DNA from: Sphingobacterium siyangense
GTDB lineage: Bacteria; Bacteroidota; Bacteroidia; Sphingobacteriales; Sphingobacteriaceae
Assembly (NCBI RefSeq): GCF_007830445.1
Contig: NZ_VLKR01000006.1
Coordinates: forward strand, 145,745 to 209,744
Direction: 5' to 3'
DNA length: 64,000 bases
The position numbers and the translations under genes were made by a program. Each line of letters opens with the position of its first letter. Positions within the stretch are counted from its first letter, which is position 1. Of this stretch, positions 1 to 8,920 are shown piece by piece. The notes beneath the pieces are model-generated. The model saw only the letters and a program-made list of their open reading frames with translations. It searched no databases and was not told where the DNA came from.

Positions 1-38
1 GGGCCGTTGAGTTTTCAATCACTTTATACACTGTCTAG
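1..38 (+). CDS. 3' end of an upstream gene (partial)
   Basis: A reading frame open from the window edge ends at TAG 36-38, two bases before the ATG of the next gene. Only eleven residues are visible (AVEFSITLYTV), too few to recognise. The near-touching spacing is typical of phage structural operons, so this is probably the gene preceding the tail-type protein. It could be a chance open frame. Confidence 0.3.
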   Translation, partial: AVEFSITLYTV

Positions 39-40
39 TC

Positions 41-2662
41 ATGAAACAACCTATATCAAAATTAAAAGAATGGTTTGGAGCATTTAAAATGCCTACAGCT
101 AATCAATTCGGCGATTGGATCGATAGTTATTGGCATAAAGATACAAAGATTCCGGCATCGCAAGTTGAAGGATGGACAGATGATTCTGCCGTCATCCTTG
201 AGCCGGGCGTTATGGAGTTGCCTGATCTTTCTTTTCAGACTAAAAACAAAACTGCCAGAGTTCTGGGAGGAACAGCTGGCAAAACATTTACTTACAAAGG
301 TGCTCAGTATCCCATTAATCCGAACTATGAAGGTATTCTTTTTTGGACTGGTGCAACAAAGGTTTGGGGAATACAAGATCAGGTACCTATGTCAAAAGGA
401 GCTGACGGGGGAACTTTAAGTAAATTATGGGATGCAAATAAAGTTGATGGATATTTAATAAATGAAGTAATAAGAAATAGTGAAAACTTTGAGTATTTAA
501 GCACAAAAAATTTAAATACATCCCTATTGACAAATCTAACGGATTGGATTGACGTAAAAAGTAACGAATCCTTTATATTCACCGATACAAAATACCAACG
601 TTCATCAAGTAATTGGGGAATATTGGATCTAGAAATATGGGATGAAGCGGTTGACTTGAACAAAGACTACTACATCAGAGGTCTTGGCATTAGAACAACA
701 GATAATGTGTTGTACTTTAATATATACTCTACCGAGATGTCATCGGGTAATCTATACGGTATAGCACCATCGGGAAATGGTAATATAACAGGAGGTGATT
801 ACACAGGAATAAAGACTTTCTCTATCTATAAATCAGGTAATTCTAATGTAGCAATAGGAAGTGTCACTTTTGATTTTTCCAAAATCCGCACTTCGGGAAA
901 CTACAATAATACTTCGATGTATGGAATATTGAAGAAGTCTATTTTTAAAAAATATAAGGACAATGCCCAAAAAGCAGGGGTTGACATATTTCCATTTTCA
1001 AATAAAAATATCAACTTCAATCGTCAATTATACAAATCGTTGAAAAATATAGTGATATTTGATGCCGATGTAGATTTAGGCGTAGATTACTATTTATTAA
1101 ACTACAATCTAAACAATTTTAACTCCACACAAAATGCTTATCTTATCTATTTTGCAATAGCAAGAATTGATTCGGGCGGCGGAAGTAACTTCTTGTATAC
1201 AATTGCTCCATCAGCAAGTACTTTAGCTTATATATCAACCCCGACTATACAATCAGGCGTTCAAAGGTTGCCTATTTATAAGAAAGGTTTTGCAAATATT
1301 GAGATAGGTTATATAGATGTTGATTTCTCAGTGCATGAAAATGTTAGTTATTCGACAGTTGGGACTACCACAGGCGCTTTACTAAGTCCACGTATTTTTA
1401 TTCCTACAAGATTATACAAGCCTGTAACAGCGACCTCCCATCGTTTGATATTGCCTAACAACATTTACTTTTTAGATGATGCTAAGTTGCCAATATTCAA
1501 GCAATCGGTATTTTCAAGCTCATTCGACTTAGATAGAGTAAACCTTTATTATGGACGAATAGATGGAGATTACCCCATGATGAATCACGTGCCTCATAGT
1601 GCTTTGATTAGTCCTTCAGAATTAGGTAGCTCGCTACGGATTTCTGCTAAATATTCTGAAAATAAGAGTATTAATAATGTAGCGTACTACAAGGACTTGA
1701 CAGTTCATAAAGTCAACAGTTCTGACTTAGTGGGTAAGACTGCCACCGTTATAGGAGCAGGTGACTCAATTACAGACTTTAATATGATGGGCAACGTCAA
1801 TAGAAAATTGACAGCAAAGGGTATCAACTTGAATTATCAAGGAACCATGACTGATATTATATCAGGAGTGACAACAAGGAATGAAGGTCGCTCAAGCTGG
1901 GAGTACCGTCAAGCTATAGGTAAGACTACTAAGAGGTTCAATGAAGCTAAAGCAATCCTTCCTCAGCCGATAGGATCTGATAGTGATATTAATCAAAATC
2001 CATTCATTTATCCAGCTACACCAGCACAAATATCCAATAATCCAACTTGGTGCTTTGAAAACCATGTGTCGAGTGGTGGGTTGGATAATGAAAAGAACTA
2101 TACACAATCACAATTAGATGGTGGATATAGCGGAGATTATTACACCTTTGACTTTGAAAGATATGTAAGTGGCCACAACATTATTGTCGGGGATAAATTG
2201 ATATTTATTTCTAATTGGGGATTTAATGATGTAAACCATTTGCAGACCACTCAAGGTGTTGAAGATGCGCTACTGGGGATTGAGATAGTTGTGAATCGAT
2301 TAAAGCAATATGCAACTGCGAATCCTACAAAACAAGTTGTTGTTGGAATTTCAGGATTATTGGTAGTAAATGTTAATCTGATATGGAATACTCTTTTTAG
2401 TAATTATCTAGAGAGAGCAATTGTATTAGTTAAATCATTAAAAACTACTTTGGAAAGTTTAAATTTCAAACTTGATTTTGTGCCTGTGATCATGTCGGTT
2501 GATAGGTCATTTGCTTGGAATTATCCTGCAAATGCTTCTACAACTATTTCGGTTCAAAATGATACTAAATACAGCACTCCTGCTGATGTTGTGCATCCTC
2601 ATGATGTTGGTATCAATCAAATATCTAATATGTTAATGAATTACATTGCTAATAAATTGTAA
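41..2662 (+). CDS. phage-like tail/appendage protein with C-terminal SGNH hydrolase domain
   Basis: An 873-residue protein without a signal peptide. The first ~50 residues (KMPTANQFGDWIDSYWHKD) resemble the start of tail or baseplate proteins in Bacteroidota prophages; this is from memory of the family. Residues ~200-285 and ~341-431 are two copies of one module, each with DYY, IAPS and a SIYKSG/PIYKKG strand. From ~565 to the end lies an SGNH/GDSL hydrolase: block I GDSIT (Ser576), block II GRSSW, block III GFND (Asn729) and block V DVVH (Asp849, His852). The complete set predicts an active esterase, for example removing acetyl groups from a surface polysaccharide during adsorption; that role is inferred. 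The gene is AT-rich compared with the sugar loci. Its 3' end abuts a strong hairpin at 2743-2781. Confidence 0.7.
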   Translation: MKQPISKLKEWFGAFKMPTANQFGDWIDSYWHKDTKIPASQVEGWTDDSAVILEPGVMELPDLSFQTKNKTARVLGGTAGKTFTYKGAQYPINPNYEGILFWTGATKVWGIQDQVPMSKGADGGTLSKLWDANKVDGYLINEVIRNSENFEYLSTKNLNTSLLTNLTDWIDVKSNESFIFTDTKYQRSSSNWGILDLEIWDEAVDLNKDYYIRGLGIRTTDNVLYFNIYSTEMSSGNLYGIAPSGNGNITGGDYTGIKTFSIYKSGNSNVAIGSVTFDFSKIRTSGNYNNTSMYGILKKSIFKKYKDNAQKAGVDIFPFSNKNINFNRQLYKSLKNIVIFDADVDLGVDYYLLNYNLNNFNSTQNAYLIYFAIARIDSGGGSNFLYTIAPSASTLAYISTPTIQSGVQRLPIYKKGFANIEIGYIDVDFSVHENVSYSTVGTTTGALLSPRIFIPTRLYKPVTATSHRLILPNNIYFLDDAKLPIFKQSVFSSSFDLDRVNLYYGRIDGDYPMMNHVPHSALISPSELGSSLRISAKYSENKSINNVAYYKDLTVHKVNSSDLVGKTATVIGAGDSITDFNMMGNVNRKLTAKGINLNYQGTMTDIISGVTTRNEGRSSWEYRQAIGKTTKRFNEAKAILPQPIGSDSDINQNPFIYPATPAQISNNPTWCFENHVSSGGLDNEKNYTQSQLDGGYSGDYYTFDFERYVSGHNIIVGDKLIFISNWGFNDVNHLQTTQGVEDALLGIEIVVNRLKQYATANPTKQVVVGISGLLVVNVNLIWNTLFSNYLERAIVLVKSLKTTLESLNFKLDFVPVIMSVDRSFAWNYPANASTTISVQNDTKYSTPADVVHPHDVGINQISNMLMNYIANKL

Positions 2663-2742
2663 AATATGATCGAGGTAATGACTGCAAATTACGATCCTAG
2701 TAATCCAATGAAGCGCCTTATATTATTTGATATTTAATAGAT

Positions 2743-2781
2743 TTTAATGGCCGTTTAAATTTAATTTAAACGGCCATTAAA
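2743..2781. terminator. perfect 18-bp hairpin between convergent genes
   Basis: The left arm 2743-2760 and right arm 2764-2781 are exact reverse complements with a 3-nt loop (core AATGGCCGTTTAAAT). It sits between the stop of the phage-like gene (2662) and the stop of the opposing small gene (2782). It therefore most likely ends transcription in both directions. Confidence 0.75.
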
Positions 2782-2985
2782 TTACATGTATTCCCTTGCT
2801 GCCCAACCGAGATGAAAGACGTCTCTTAAATTGTACTCAAATCCCTCTTTGGGTTCAATTTCAATACTTGATTCGTTGAATTTCACATTGTATTTAATGA
2901 AGAAACCAGTTACAAACAAGTGATCCTCTTTAGCTTTGTTGATTGCTTCAATAACATCGCTACTTGGTAAAATTATTTTTATCAT
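2782..2985 (-). CDS. small protein of unknown function (67 aa)
   Basis: The product has 67 residues, acidic to neutral, with no signal peptide or membrane segment and a start of MIKIILPSSDVIEAINKAK. No family is recognised. The gene is supported mainly by position: its stop codon touches the 18-bp hairpin, and another hairpin (3045-3070) lies just upstream, so it forms its own small unit. It may belong to the phage-like block. No clear ribosome binding site is visible. Confidence 0.45.
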   Translation of the reverse strand: MIKIILPSSDVIEAINKAKEDHLFVTGFFIKYNVKFNESSIEIEPKEGFEYNLRDVFHLGWAAREYM

Positions 2986-3044
2986 ATAGCTAAGGTCGGT
3001 AAGGGTATTTAATATAATTTATGGTTAACCGTAAAGAATAATAA

Positions 3045-3070
3045 AAAAGGGAGCTTTGTAGCTCCCTTTT
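3045..3070 (-). terminator. hairpin terminator, 11-bp stem
   Basis: AAAAGGGAGCT (3045-3055) pairs with AGCTCCCTTTT (3060-3070) around a 4-nt loop. Read on the minus strand, the stem runs into a T-rich stretch (complement of the A-run at 3043-3048). It would end a leftward transcript, for instance one from the ECF-like relic at 3152-3322, before the small gene at 2782-2985. Confidence 0.6.
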
Positions 3071-3151
3071 CCTTTTAAAATTTTTTGAGTCAAGGGAGTT
3101 AATCCCTTGATGACGTTAATCAAATATAGAAAAATTTTGTAACATTTGGTT

Positions 3152-3322
3152 TTAAAAATTCTTACATTTCGTTTTTGCGTTTATATGGACGACATCTTCA
3201 GCAAGATTCGAACATTGGGTCTTCTGATACAGAAAATAGTATAATTTCCTGTACCAATAACGATAAGCTAAAAAAAACTCTTTTTCGTTTGTAGGTGCCC
3301 GCTGTAGGATTTTATTAATCAT
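3152..3322 (-). pseudogene. probable relic of an ECF sigma factor (region 2 only)
   Basis: A 56-codon frame from ATG at 3322 to TAA at 3152-3154. Its middle reads FFLAYRYWYRKLYYFLY followed by NLAEDVVH, matching the pattern of sigma-70 region 2 in ECF factors (aromatic helix, then AEDLVQ). The sequence then diverges (INAKTKCKNF) and stops, so the -10 recognition helix and all of region 4 are missing. A preceding frame of 32 codons ends in an ATGA overlap with this start. I read it as a decayed sigma gene, possibly once paired with a FecR-type locus; the resemblance is by eye. Confidence 0.4.
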
Positions 3323-3643
3323 AATCTACATTTAGATAGTCTTGTTTCAATGCTGTTATCCTTTTCACAAAGAATATCGAAATTGGTATCTGACAGAATT
3401 TCAATTTGATCCATCAATATGACCCATGCTTTTTGGCTAGTTATCCACCTCTAAAGTGATTATTTTTTATCAAAAAAACAAGACAATATTTTTCAATAAA
3501 GCAATTGCTTCTATCTCTATTTTAAGCACCTTCTTTCCTAAAAGCTTTTTGGTCTCACAAGAACCAACTGTCATGAAAGTAAACTGCTGGTTCTTTCTGG
3601 TCAAAAGAAACGAATTGTAAGAAACGACCTGTTTCAAAAAAAG

Positions 3644-3689
3644 AAGGTATTTAGCTGATAAGAGTAAGTTCCTATCAGCTAAATACCTT
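3644..3689 (-). terminator. terminator of the first SusCD unit
   Basis: AAGGTATTTAGCTGATA (3644-3660) and TATCAGCTAAATACCTT (3673-3689) form a perfect 17-bp stem with a 12-nt loop. On the minus strand the stem is followed by a run of seven T (complement of 3636-3642). It lies 57 bases past the SusD stop, a textbook intrinsic terminator position. Confidence 0.85.
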
Positions 3690-3745
3690 TTAAAATAAAA
3701 CGAACTTCTTGAAGTTGCTTGTTTTACTGATGCATATATAGCAAA

Positions 3746-5326
3746 TTAATAACCCGTATTTTGCTTCAAATTTGGATTGACGGCAATCTGTTGGCTCGGG
3801 ATTGGATAAACCAATGTTTTGGGATCGGCATCCGCAGCCTTTTCTTGCCAGGCCAATAAAAATTTACCAAAACGAATTAAATCCTGTCTTCTCCAGCCTT
3901 CCCAATATAACTCGCGAGCACGCTCATCCAATAAATTATCGAGCGTCAATGCCGTCAGGTTATTAACACCACGGTTCGTCCGAATAGTATTGACCAAACC
4001 GAGTGCCTCTGTTGCTGTTCCTGTTCCACCTCTCAGAATAGCCTCTGCTTGCATCAGCAATACATCGGCATAACGGAAGACTACCCAGTCGTTGTTTCGT
4101 TGACCAGTGACAGCATAATCAAAGGCATACTTCATTGGACGGATACCCGCTGTTTCCAATGTAGCTCCAGAGGTCCGGATGGTCACTTCACGCGTGAAGA
4201 CCAAAGGTGCATTCGCTGGATTTCGCGCCATCAATGGTTTGTTTGTACTCCAATTGTATTGCTGTCCTGCAAAAAAACCTACATTTTGACGTTTGAATTC
4301 TTTTGTTCTGTTAGAAGTCGTATCAGCCGGATAATTATAGTAAATTCCTCTTCTTTCATCGGCATCCGAAAATTTATCGTAATAATCTGATAATGTACAC
4401 CAACCGTTCCAGCCCCCAGGTCTCATATTATAATGCGCAATAGTATTCCAGGTACGATCCACATTTCCACCTCTATCGCCATTTTTATTATATAAAGTGA
4501 AAATATTTTCGGTAGACTTTTCGTCGTTATCGGGCGCGAAATTATCAAAGTACTTGCCCTTTGCAGAAACAGTATAGGATCCCGAAGCCGTAATTTCCTT
4601 GGCTAAGGCCACCACTTTATTCATATCTTCGGCAGCAAAAGAAGGAGCTTGTCTGTTTAAAAATGTTCCCTTATTCAAATAAATCTTCATCAGCAATGCT
4701 TTTGCCGCATTTTTATTGGCTACATAGGCTGCTTTCGGACCGTTTGCAGGCAAACTCGCTATAATTTCGTTGAGATCCTTCACGATATAATCAATAGCCG
4801 CCTGTGGCCGTAACACCTCTGGTGCGATTCTAAAATCTTCAAAAGAGGCTCCTTCCCGGACGGGTACTACGCCATAGAGATCCAACATATCGAACATGAC
4901 CAACGCACGAATAAACTTCGCTTCAGCACCTTGCTGTGCACTCGGATTATACCGCAACACATTACCCGCATTATAGATGGCTGTACCAAGACTTACAAAT
5001 GTATTGTTCATATAACCATTATCAGCATTCCAGGTATGTAAATGGATCGCACGATGCATCCCATTATCATCCCAGTCACCTCCCCGTGTAGGAGCCATGG
5101 CTGCGTCCGTTGATATTTCCTGCATCACCCAGCGCTGTTCCTGCTGATAAGGGGTATTCAATGAATTATAAGCTGTGATCAACAAGCTTCCAGGATCCAC
5201 ATTGGATGTCCCTTCCTCTAATTCTCCTTTAAATTCCTCCTTTAGTTTCGTACAAGAAAATGTACTTGTTACAATGGAGCCAATTATTCCGATATATAAT
5301 AAAGTTCTTAATTTCATCTTTTTCAT
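3746..5326 (-). CDS. SusD/RagB-family glycan-binding lipoprotein
   Basis: A 526-residue surface lipoprotein predicted to cap the neighbouring SusC barrel and bind the incoming oligosaccharide. The signal peptide ends in a lipobox with Cys25 (TFSC), followed by an acidic stretch (KLKEEFKGELEE) suited to surface export. SusD hallmarks are the TPR-like helices (AKFIRALVMFDMLDLYGVVP near 137-156), a late RYADVLLMQAEAIL helix, the DLIRFGKF segment and the C-terminal YPIPSQQIAVNPNLKQNTGY. It lies 175 bases downstream of the SusC stop and ahead of a strong terminator, so the unit is just SusC-SusD. No enzyme gene accompanies the pair, so the substrate cannot be named. Confidence 0.93.
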   Translation of the reverse strand: MKKMKLRTLLYIGIIGSIVTSTFSCTKLKEEFKGELEEGTSNVDPGSLLITAYNSLNTPYQQEQRWVMQEISTDAAMAPTRGGDWDDNGMHRAIHLHTWNADNGYMNNTFVSLGTAIYNAGNVLRYNPSAQQGAEAKFIRALVMFDMLDLYGVVPVREGASFEDFRIAPEVLRPQAAIDYIVKDLNEIIASLPANGPKAAYVANKNAAKALLMKIYLNKGTFLNRQAPSFAAEDMNKVVALAKEITASGSYTVSAKGKYFDNFAPDNDEKSTENIFTLYNKNGDRGGNVDRTWNTIAHYNMRPGGWNGWCTLSDYYDKFSDADERRGIYYNYPADTTSNRTKEFKRQNVGFFAGQQYNWSTNKPLMARNPANAPLVFTREVTIRTSGATLETAGIRPMKYAFDYAVTGQRNNDWVVFRYADVLLMQAEAILRGGTGTATEALGLVNTIRTNRGVNNLTALTLDNLLDERARELYWEGWRRQDLIRFGKFLLAWQEKAADADPKTLVYPIPSQQIAVNPNLKQNTGY

Positions 5327-5501
5327 CCGTCTAAATTTGATTATTTATTCATCCATTTTGACTGTAAGGCATTCATACTGCCTTTGGTGTTTCATTTGTA
5401 ATGAGGCGATCAGATTTATTCATTTTTATTCATTCACTAATACGTTTAAATCCATCTTGATGCTCTCCTCTTTTTATTATCTAATGATCTACAGTATACG
5501 C

Positions 5502-8486
5502 TTAAAGTGAGAAGTTAACCCCCAATAGGATATTTCTTGCCGGTGGATAGGGTAAATATTCGATACCCAACGAAGGAATACCATTTGTTGCACCATCTGT
5601 ATTCACCTCTGGATCAAATCCTGTATACTTCGTGATGATGAAAAGATTCTGTCCAGTAAGGGATACATTTAAGTTCTTAAGTGTTCTACCTACATTTCCA
5701 ACACGATAGCTTAAAGTAAGATTAGCCATTTTTAGATAATCACCTTTTTCAAGGAATCGCGTCGAAGGCGCAGCCGAATTGGAAGTAGACTCTTTTACAG
5801 CTGTATTAAAGAATGCTGAACCGATATTCCGTGATGACAAATTGCTCAATCCCAAAGTCGTCGCTGCCGTATTATTGAATAGATAATGTCCAAAAGCGCC
5901 ATTCATATTGGCAGCCAAAGAAAACTGTTTATAATTTACATTGGTGGAGATACCCAATAATGTGGTTGGATTTGGACTGTTCATATAAAACTTATTAATT
6001 GCAGGATCGTTGGCCGTACTGATACTACCATCCTGTCCACGGTACATGCTCATTCCGGTTTGCGGGTCGATACCTTGGTAATCGGCCAAATACCATACAT
6101 TCAATGGCTGGCCATTGACCATTCGTTGTCCCAATACACCAGAAAAACCTTGTCCGCGGAGTGCTCCTGTCTCATAATAACCAACAAGGCCACTTACACT
6201 ATTCTTAAGAAACGTTGCATTACCTGTCAAATCCCAAGTCCAATTGTCATTTTTAATAATTGTACCTGTCAACGCGACCTCTACCCCTTTATTGACAATC
6301 TCACCGTCCAAATTTACCCAAATACGTCCCGCAGGAGCTGGCTGTGCAAGCGTTTGCTCAAATAGCGCATCTGTGGTCTTTTTATTAAAATAATCAATGG
6401 ATCCATATAGACGGTTGCCCCAGATTCCGAAATCTATACCCGCATTGATCGTCGTCGAAGTTTCCCATTTCAAGTCAGGATTTCCATAGTTAGCCTGGCT
6501 TACACTCTGATTACCGAAGACCAATCTATTCAATGAGGCACCAGAAGGGAATTCTTGGTTACCTGTTTTTCCCCAACCCAATCGCACTTTCAATTGGTCA
6601 AAGATACCGGAAGACTTTAAAAACTCTTCCTGATTAACATTCCAGGCTACGGCCAACGAAGGGAACATGGCGTATTTGTTGTTTGAACCAAATTTCGTTG
6701 AACCATCCCTTCGCACTGTTGCAGTGAATAAATAACGGTCTAAGTAATTGAAGCCGCCCCGTAAAAAAAGCGATTGCAATTGGTTTGTTGGACTTCTATA
6801 CGACGATATTTCACGCGTGGAAACAGGCGTATATTGTAGATAGTCAAAATAATCTAACCCCAGGTAGCGAAATCCACCGCCAAAGGAAATGTTATTATTA
6901 TAATTATAATCCAAATACTCGTAGCCTGCTACCGCATTGACACTCCAATCTGAATTGATTTGTTTATTGTAAGAGAGCATATGCGTCATTTGCAAGTTGG
7001 TTTCTCCGTTATTGGAAATAAAGGCCTGCTCATTGTTCACAGCTGAAGGATCAATAAGTCCTGCGCGGTACATACCTTCACGGTTTCCAGTTTGTCGCAT
7101 TGCACTATAGATAAAGCGATATTCCAAATCGTCTGTAATTTTATAGTATGGCGCCAAGTTGATTACCATGGTATTTGTTGTCGCCAAATCTTTAAAGGCG
7201 TCAATACTTGTCAATGGGTTTCGCGTAGTTGAACTGACAAAGGTTAAATTGCCTTGATCGTCCCGTAATGGTCGTGTCGGATTCCATTGTAAGGCTTGGG
7301 AAATCACATTTCCTTCCGAACCTACCATCGCATTGATCGGTGCGTATTTATTATCCATTTGCGTCAAAAAGACTGCAAAATCCAATCCCAATCGTTTGTT
7401 TTCCAGAAAACGGAAATTCCCGTTAAAATTGGCTGTGTATTTCTTCAGCTGTGATCCACGAATAATACCGTTTTGGTTTAAATATCCACCTGAAAGGCGA
7501 TACTTACCATACTCGGTTCCGCCAGCTACATCAGCATAGTAATTTTGCGTGATCGCTTTTCTTGTGATCGCTTTAAAAGCATCCTCATTGCCACCGAAAT
7601 CAGCATTTGCGACTTCAGATGGTGTATAATATTTCAACGCTTCTCTAAATCGAGCAGCATCTAACACATCAGGATATTCCCGCATGGTAGAAACACCTGC
7701 TGAGGCTCCTACAGAAACCTCGGGCTGCCCTACTTTACCTCTTTTCGTCGAAATAATGACAACGCCATTTGCCCCACGTGAACCATAAATTGCTGTAGCC
7801 GATGCATCTTTAAGGATGTCCATACTAGCAATGTCACCCGGATTCAAGTAAGTCAAAGGATTTCCTCTATCGGAAGAAAAGCCTCCTCTTCCTTCGGGCA
7901 GAGGCGAATTACCCGACATAGGCACACCATCCAGCACAAATAACGGGTTGTTACTGGCCCGGATCGATGAGTTTCCACGGATACGTACTGTGGTTGATCC
8001 GCCAGGTTGCCCCGTATTATTAATCACCATAACCCCTGGTGTCTTTCCTTGTATTAATTGATCGGGACTCGTCATGATCCCCTTATTGAAGTTTTTCGCT
8101 CCAATAGTGACCATAGACCCCGTTAGATCTTTTTTACGGGCCGTACCATAACCGATCACAACGACCTCATCTAGGCCCTGACCGGCACTAGGTTCCAGCG
8201 CTACGGTGATATCGTTTCCCACAATGGGTACTTCTTTTAAAGTATATCCAATAAAGGATACTTCCAGCGTTTTCGCTTCACTGGGAACAGTAAATGTAAA
8301 GGAACCTTCCGTGTCTGTTGTTGTAGCCGCGGTCCCCCCTTTTACCTTAATTGTAGCTCCTGCCAATGGACCTTGAGTCTCATCTACAACCTTTCCCTTC
8401 AAGACTTTCGTCTGGGCAACTACAATAAAAGATACAAGCAAAAATGTAAGCGTCATTACGCATTGTGCAAGTAGTTTATTTTTCAT
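5502..8486 (-). CDS. SusC/RagA-family TonB-dependent outer-membrane transporter
   Basis: A 994-residue TonB-dependent oligosaccharide importer. Residues 1-25 are a signal peptide (ending VVAQ), followed by a carboxypeptidase-D-like beta-sandwich (GKVVDETQGPLAGATIKVKG, ~30-105). The TonB-box/plug transition LDEVVVIGYGTARKKDLTGS starts at ~105, the plug contains ATAIYGSRGANGVVIISTK, and the remainder is the beta-barrel ending in LLGVNFSL. There is no N-terminal STN domain, which fits regulation by the divergent hybrid sensor rather than by sigma/anti-sigma signalling. It pairs with the downstream SusD. The substrate is unknown. Confidence 0.95.
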   Translation of the reverse strand: MKNKLLAQCVMTLTFLLVSFIVVAQTKVLKGKVVDETQGPLAGATIKVKGGTAATTTDTEGSFTFTVPSEAKTLEVSFIGYTLKEVPIVGNDITVALEPSAGQGLDEVVVIGYGTARKKDLTGSMVTIGAKNFNKGIMTSPDQLIQGKTPGVMVINNTGQPGGSTTVRIRGNSSIRASNNPLFVLDGVPMSGNSPLPEGRGGFSSDRGNPLTYLNPGDIASMDILKDASATAIYGSRGANGVVIISTKRGKVGQPEVSVGASAGVSTMREYPDVLDAARFREALKYYTPSEVANADFGGNEDAFKAITRKAITQNYYADVAGGTEYGKYRLSGGYLNQNGIIRGSQLKKYTANFNGNFRFLENKRLGLDFAVFLTQMDNKYAPINAMVGSEGNVISQALQWNPTRPLRDDQGNLTFVSSTTRNPLTSIDAFKDLATTNTMVINLAPYYKITDDLEYRFIYSAMRQTGNREGMYRAGLIDPSAVNNEQAFISNNGETNLQMTHMLSYNKQINSDWSVNAVAGYEYLDYNYNNNISFGGGFRYLGLDYFDYLQYTPVSTREISSYRSPTNQLQSLFLRGGFNYLDRYLFTATVRRDGSTKFGSNNKYAMFPSLAVAWNVNQEEFLKSSGIFDQLKVRLGWGKTGNQEFPSGASLNRLVFGNQSVSQANYGNPDLKWETSTTINAGIDFGIWGNRLYGSIDYFNKKTTDALFEQTLAQPAPAGRIWVNLDGEIVNKGVEVALTGTIIKNDNWTWDLTGNATFLKNSVSGLVGYYETGALRGQGFSGVLGQRMVNGQPLNVWYLADYQGIDPQTGMSMYRGQDGSISTANDPAINKFYMNSPNPTTLLGISTNVNYKQFSLAANMNGAFGHYLFNNTAATTLGLSNLSSRNIGSAFFNTAVKESTSNSAAPSTRFLEKGDYLKMANLTLSYRVGNVGRTLKNLNVSLTGQNLFIITKYTGFDPEVNTDGATNGIPSLGIEYLPYPPARNILLGVNFSL

Positions 8487-8920
8487 ACGCTTTTTGATTG
8501 GTGGTTTAATTGATTTTTATATCGTGCATCTAGGATACACAAATGATACTAAGTGATTTTTAATGATATTTTTTAGGCTCCAAAGCCCTTTTGAAATGCG
8601 TATAGTCTTCCCCAATAATGCCAAAGACGTAGCGCTGGGTATCAAGGCCTTTAAAGCCAAAATTCAAAACCAAAGCATCGTGAACATCATGTCTCACAGG
8701 TAAAAACAAAAACCTAACAAACTGAAAAACAAGGACACAGGACTTACCTGTCATAATTCTAGGGCGAAACATACGTTTATATTTGGTTATTATTGTTTTA
8801 TAAAAATGCGGAAATCCTTGTAGCTAGTCCAATCAGAGCGTCTCAATTTTATATCAAAGCGTATCAGTAAAACTCTTTTTTATCTTTTAATTGACTATTT
8901 TTAGTTCAACGTAATCAGTT
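8487..8920. promoter_or_regulatory. divergent regulatory region between SusC and the hybrid sensor
   Basis: This 434-bp region should contain both promoters and the sensor's binding site. Toward SusC the minus strand reads TATCATTTG at 8548-8540, one base too long for the Bacteroidota -7 consensus TAnnTTTG. Toward the sensor TATATTTG at 8778-8785 matches that consensus, without a clear -33 TTTG. Two short opposing open frames (minus 8560-8772; plus 8563-8706) show no recognisable family and are not called as genes. Confidence 0.4.

Larger units (their letters stand above)
2986..3745. other. 760-bp stretch without an intact gene
   Basis: This junction lies between the phage-like block and the first SusC/SusD locus. 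It holds a hairpin at 3045-3070, a small inverted repeat at 3090-3096/3104-3110 (TCAAGGG/CCCTTGA), a probable ECF sigma relic at 3152-3322, and the terminator of the SusCD unit at 3644-3689. Between 3345 and 3640 I see only short open frames that match nothing I recognise. No tRNA or evident attachment-site repeat was found. Confidence 0.5.

Noticed and set aside
3345..3640. Short minus-strand open frames between the ECF relic and the SusD terminator
   Set aside because: One ~52-codon frame looks vaguely protein-like, but it matches no family I know and has no start or ribosome site that supports it.
8560..8772. 70-codon open frame on the minus strand upstream of SusC
   Set aside because: It has no recognisable family, no good start context and lies in the expected leader of SusC; an equally weak frame lies on the opposite strand.
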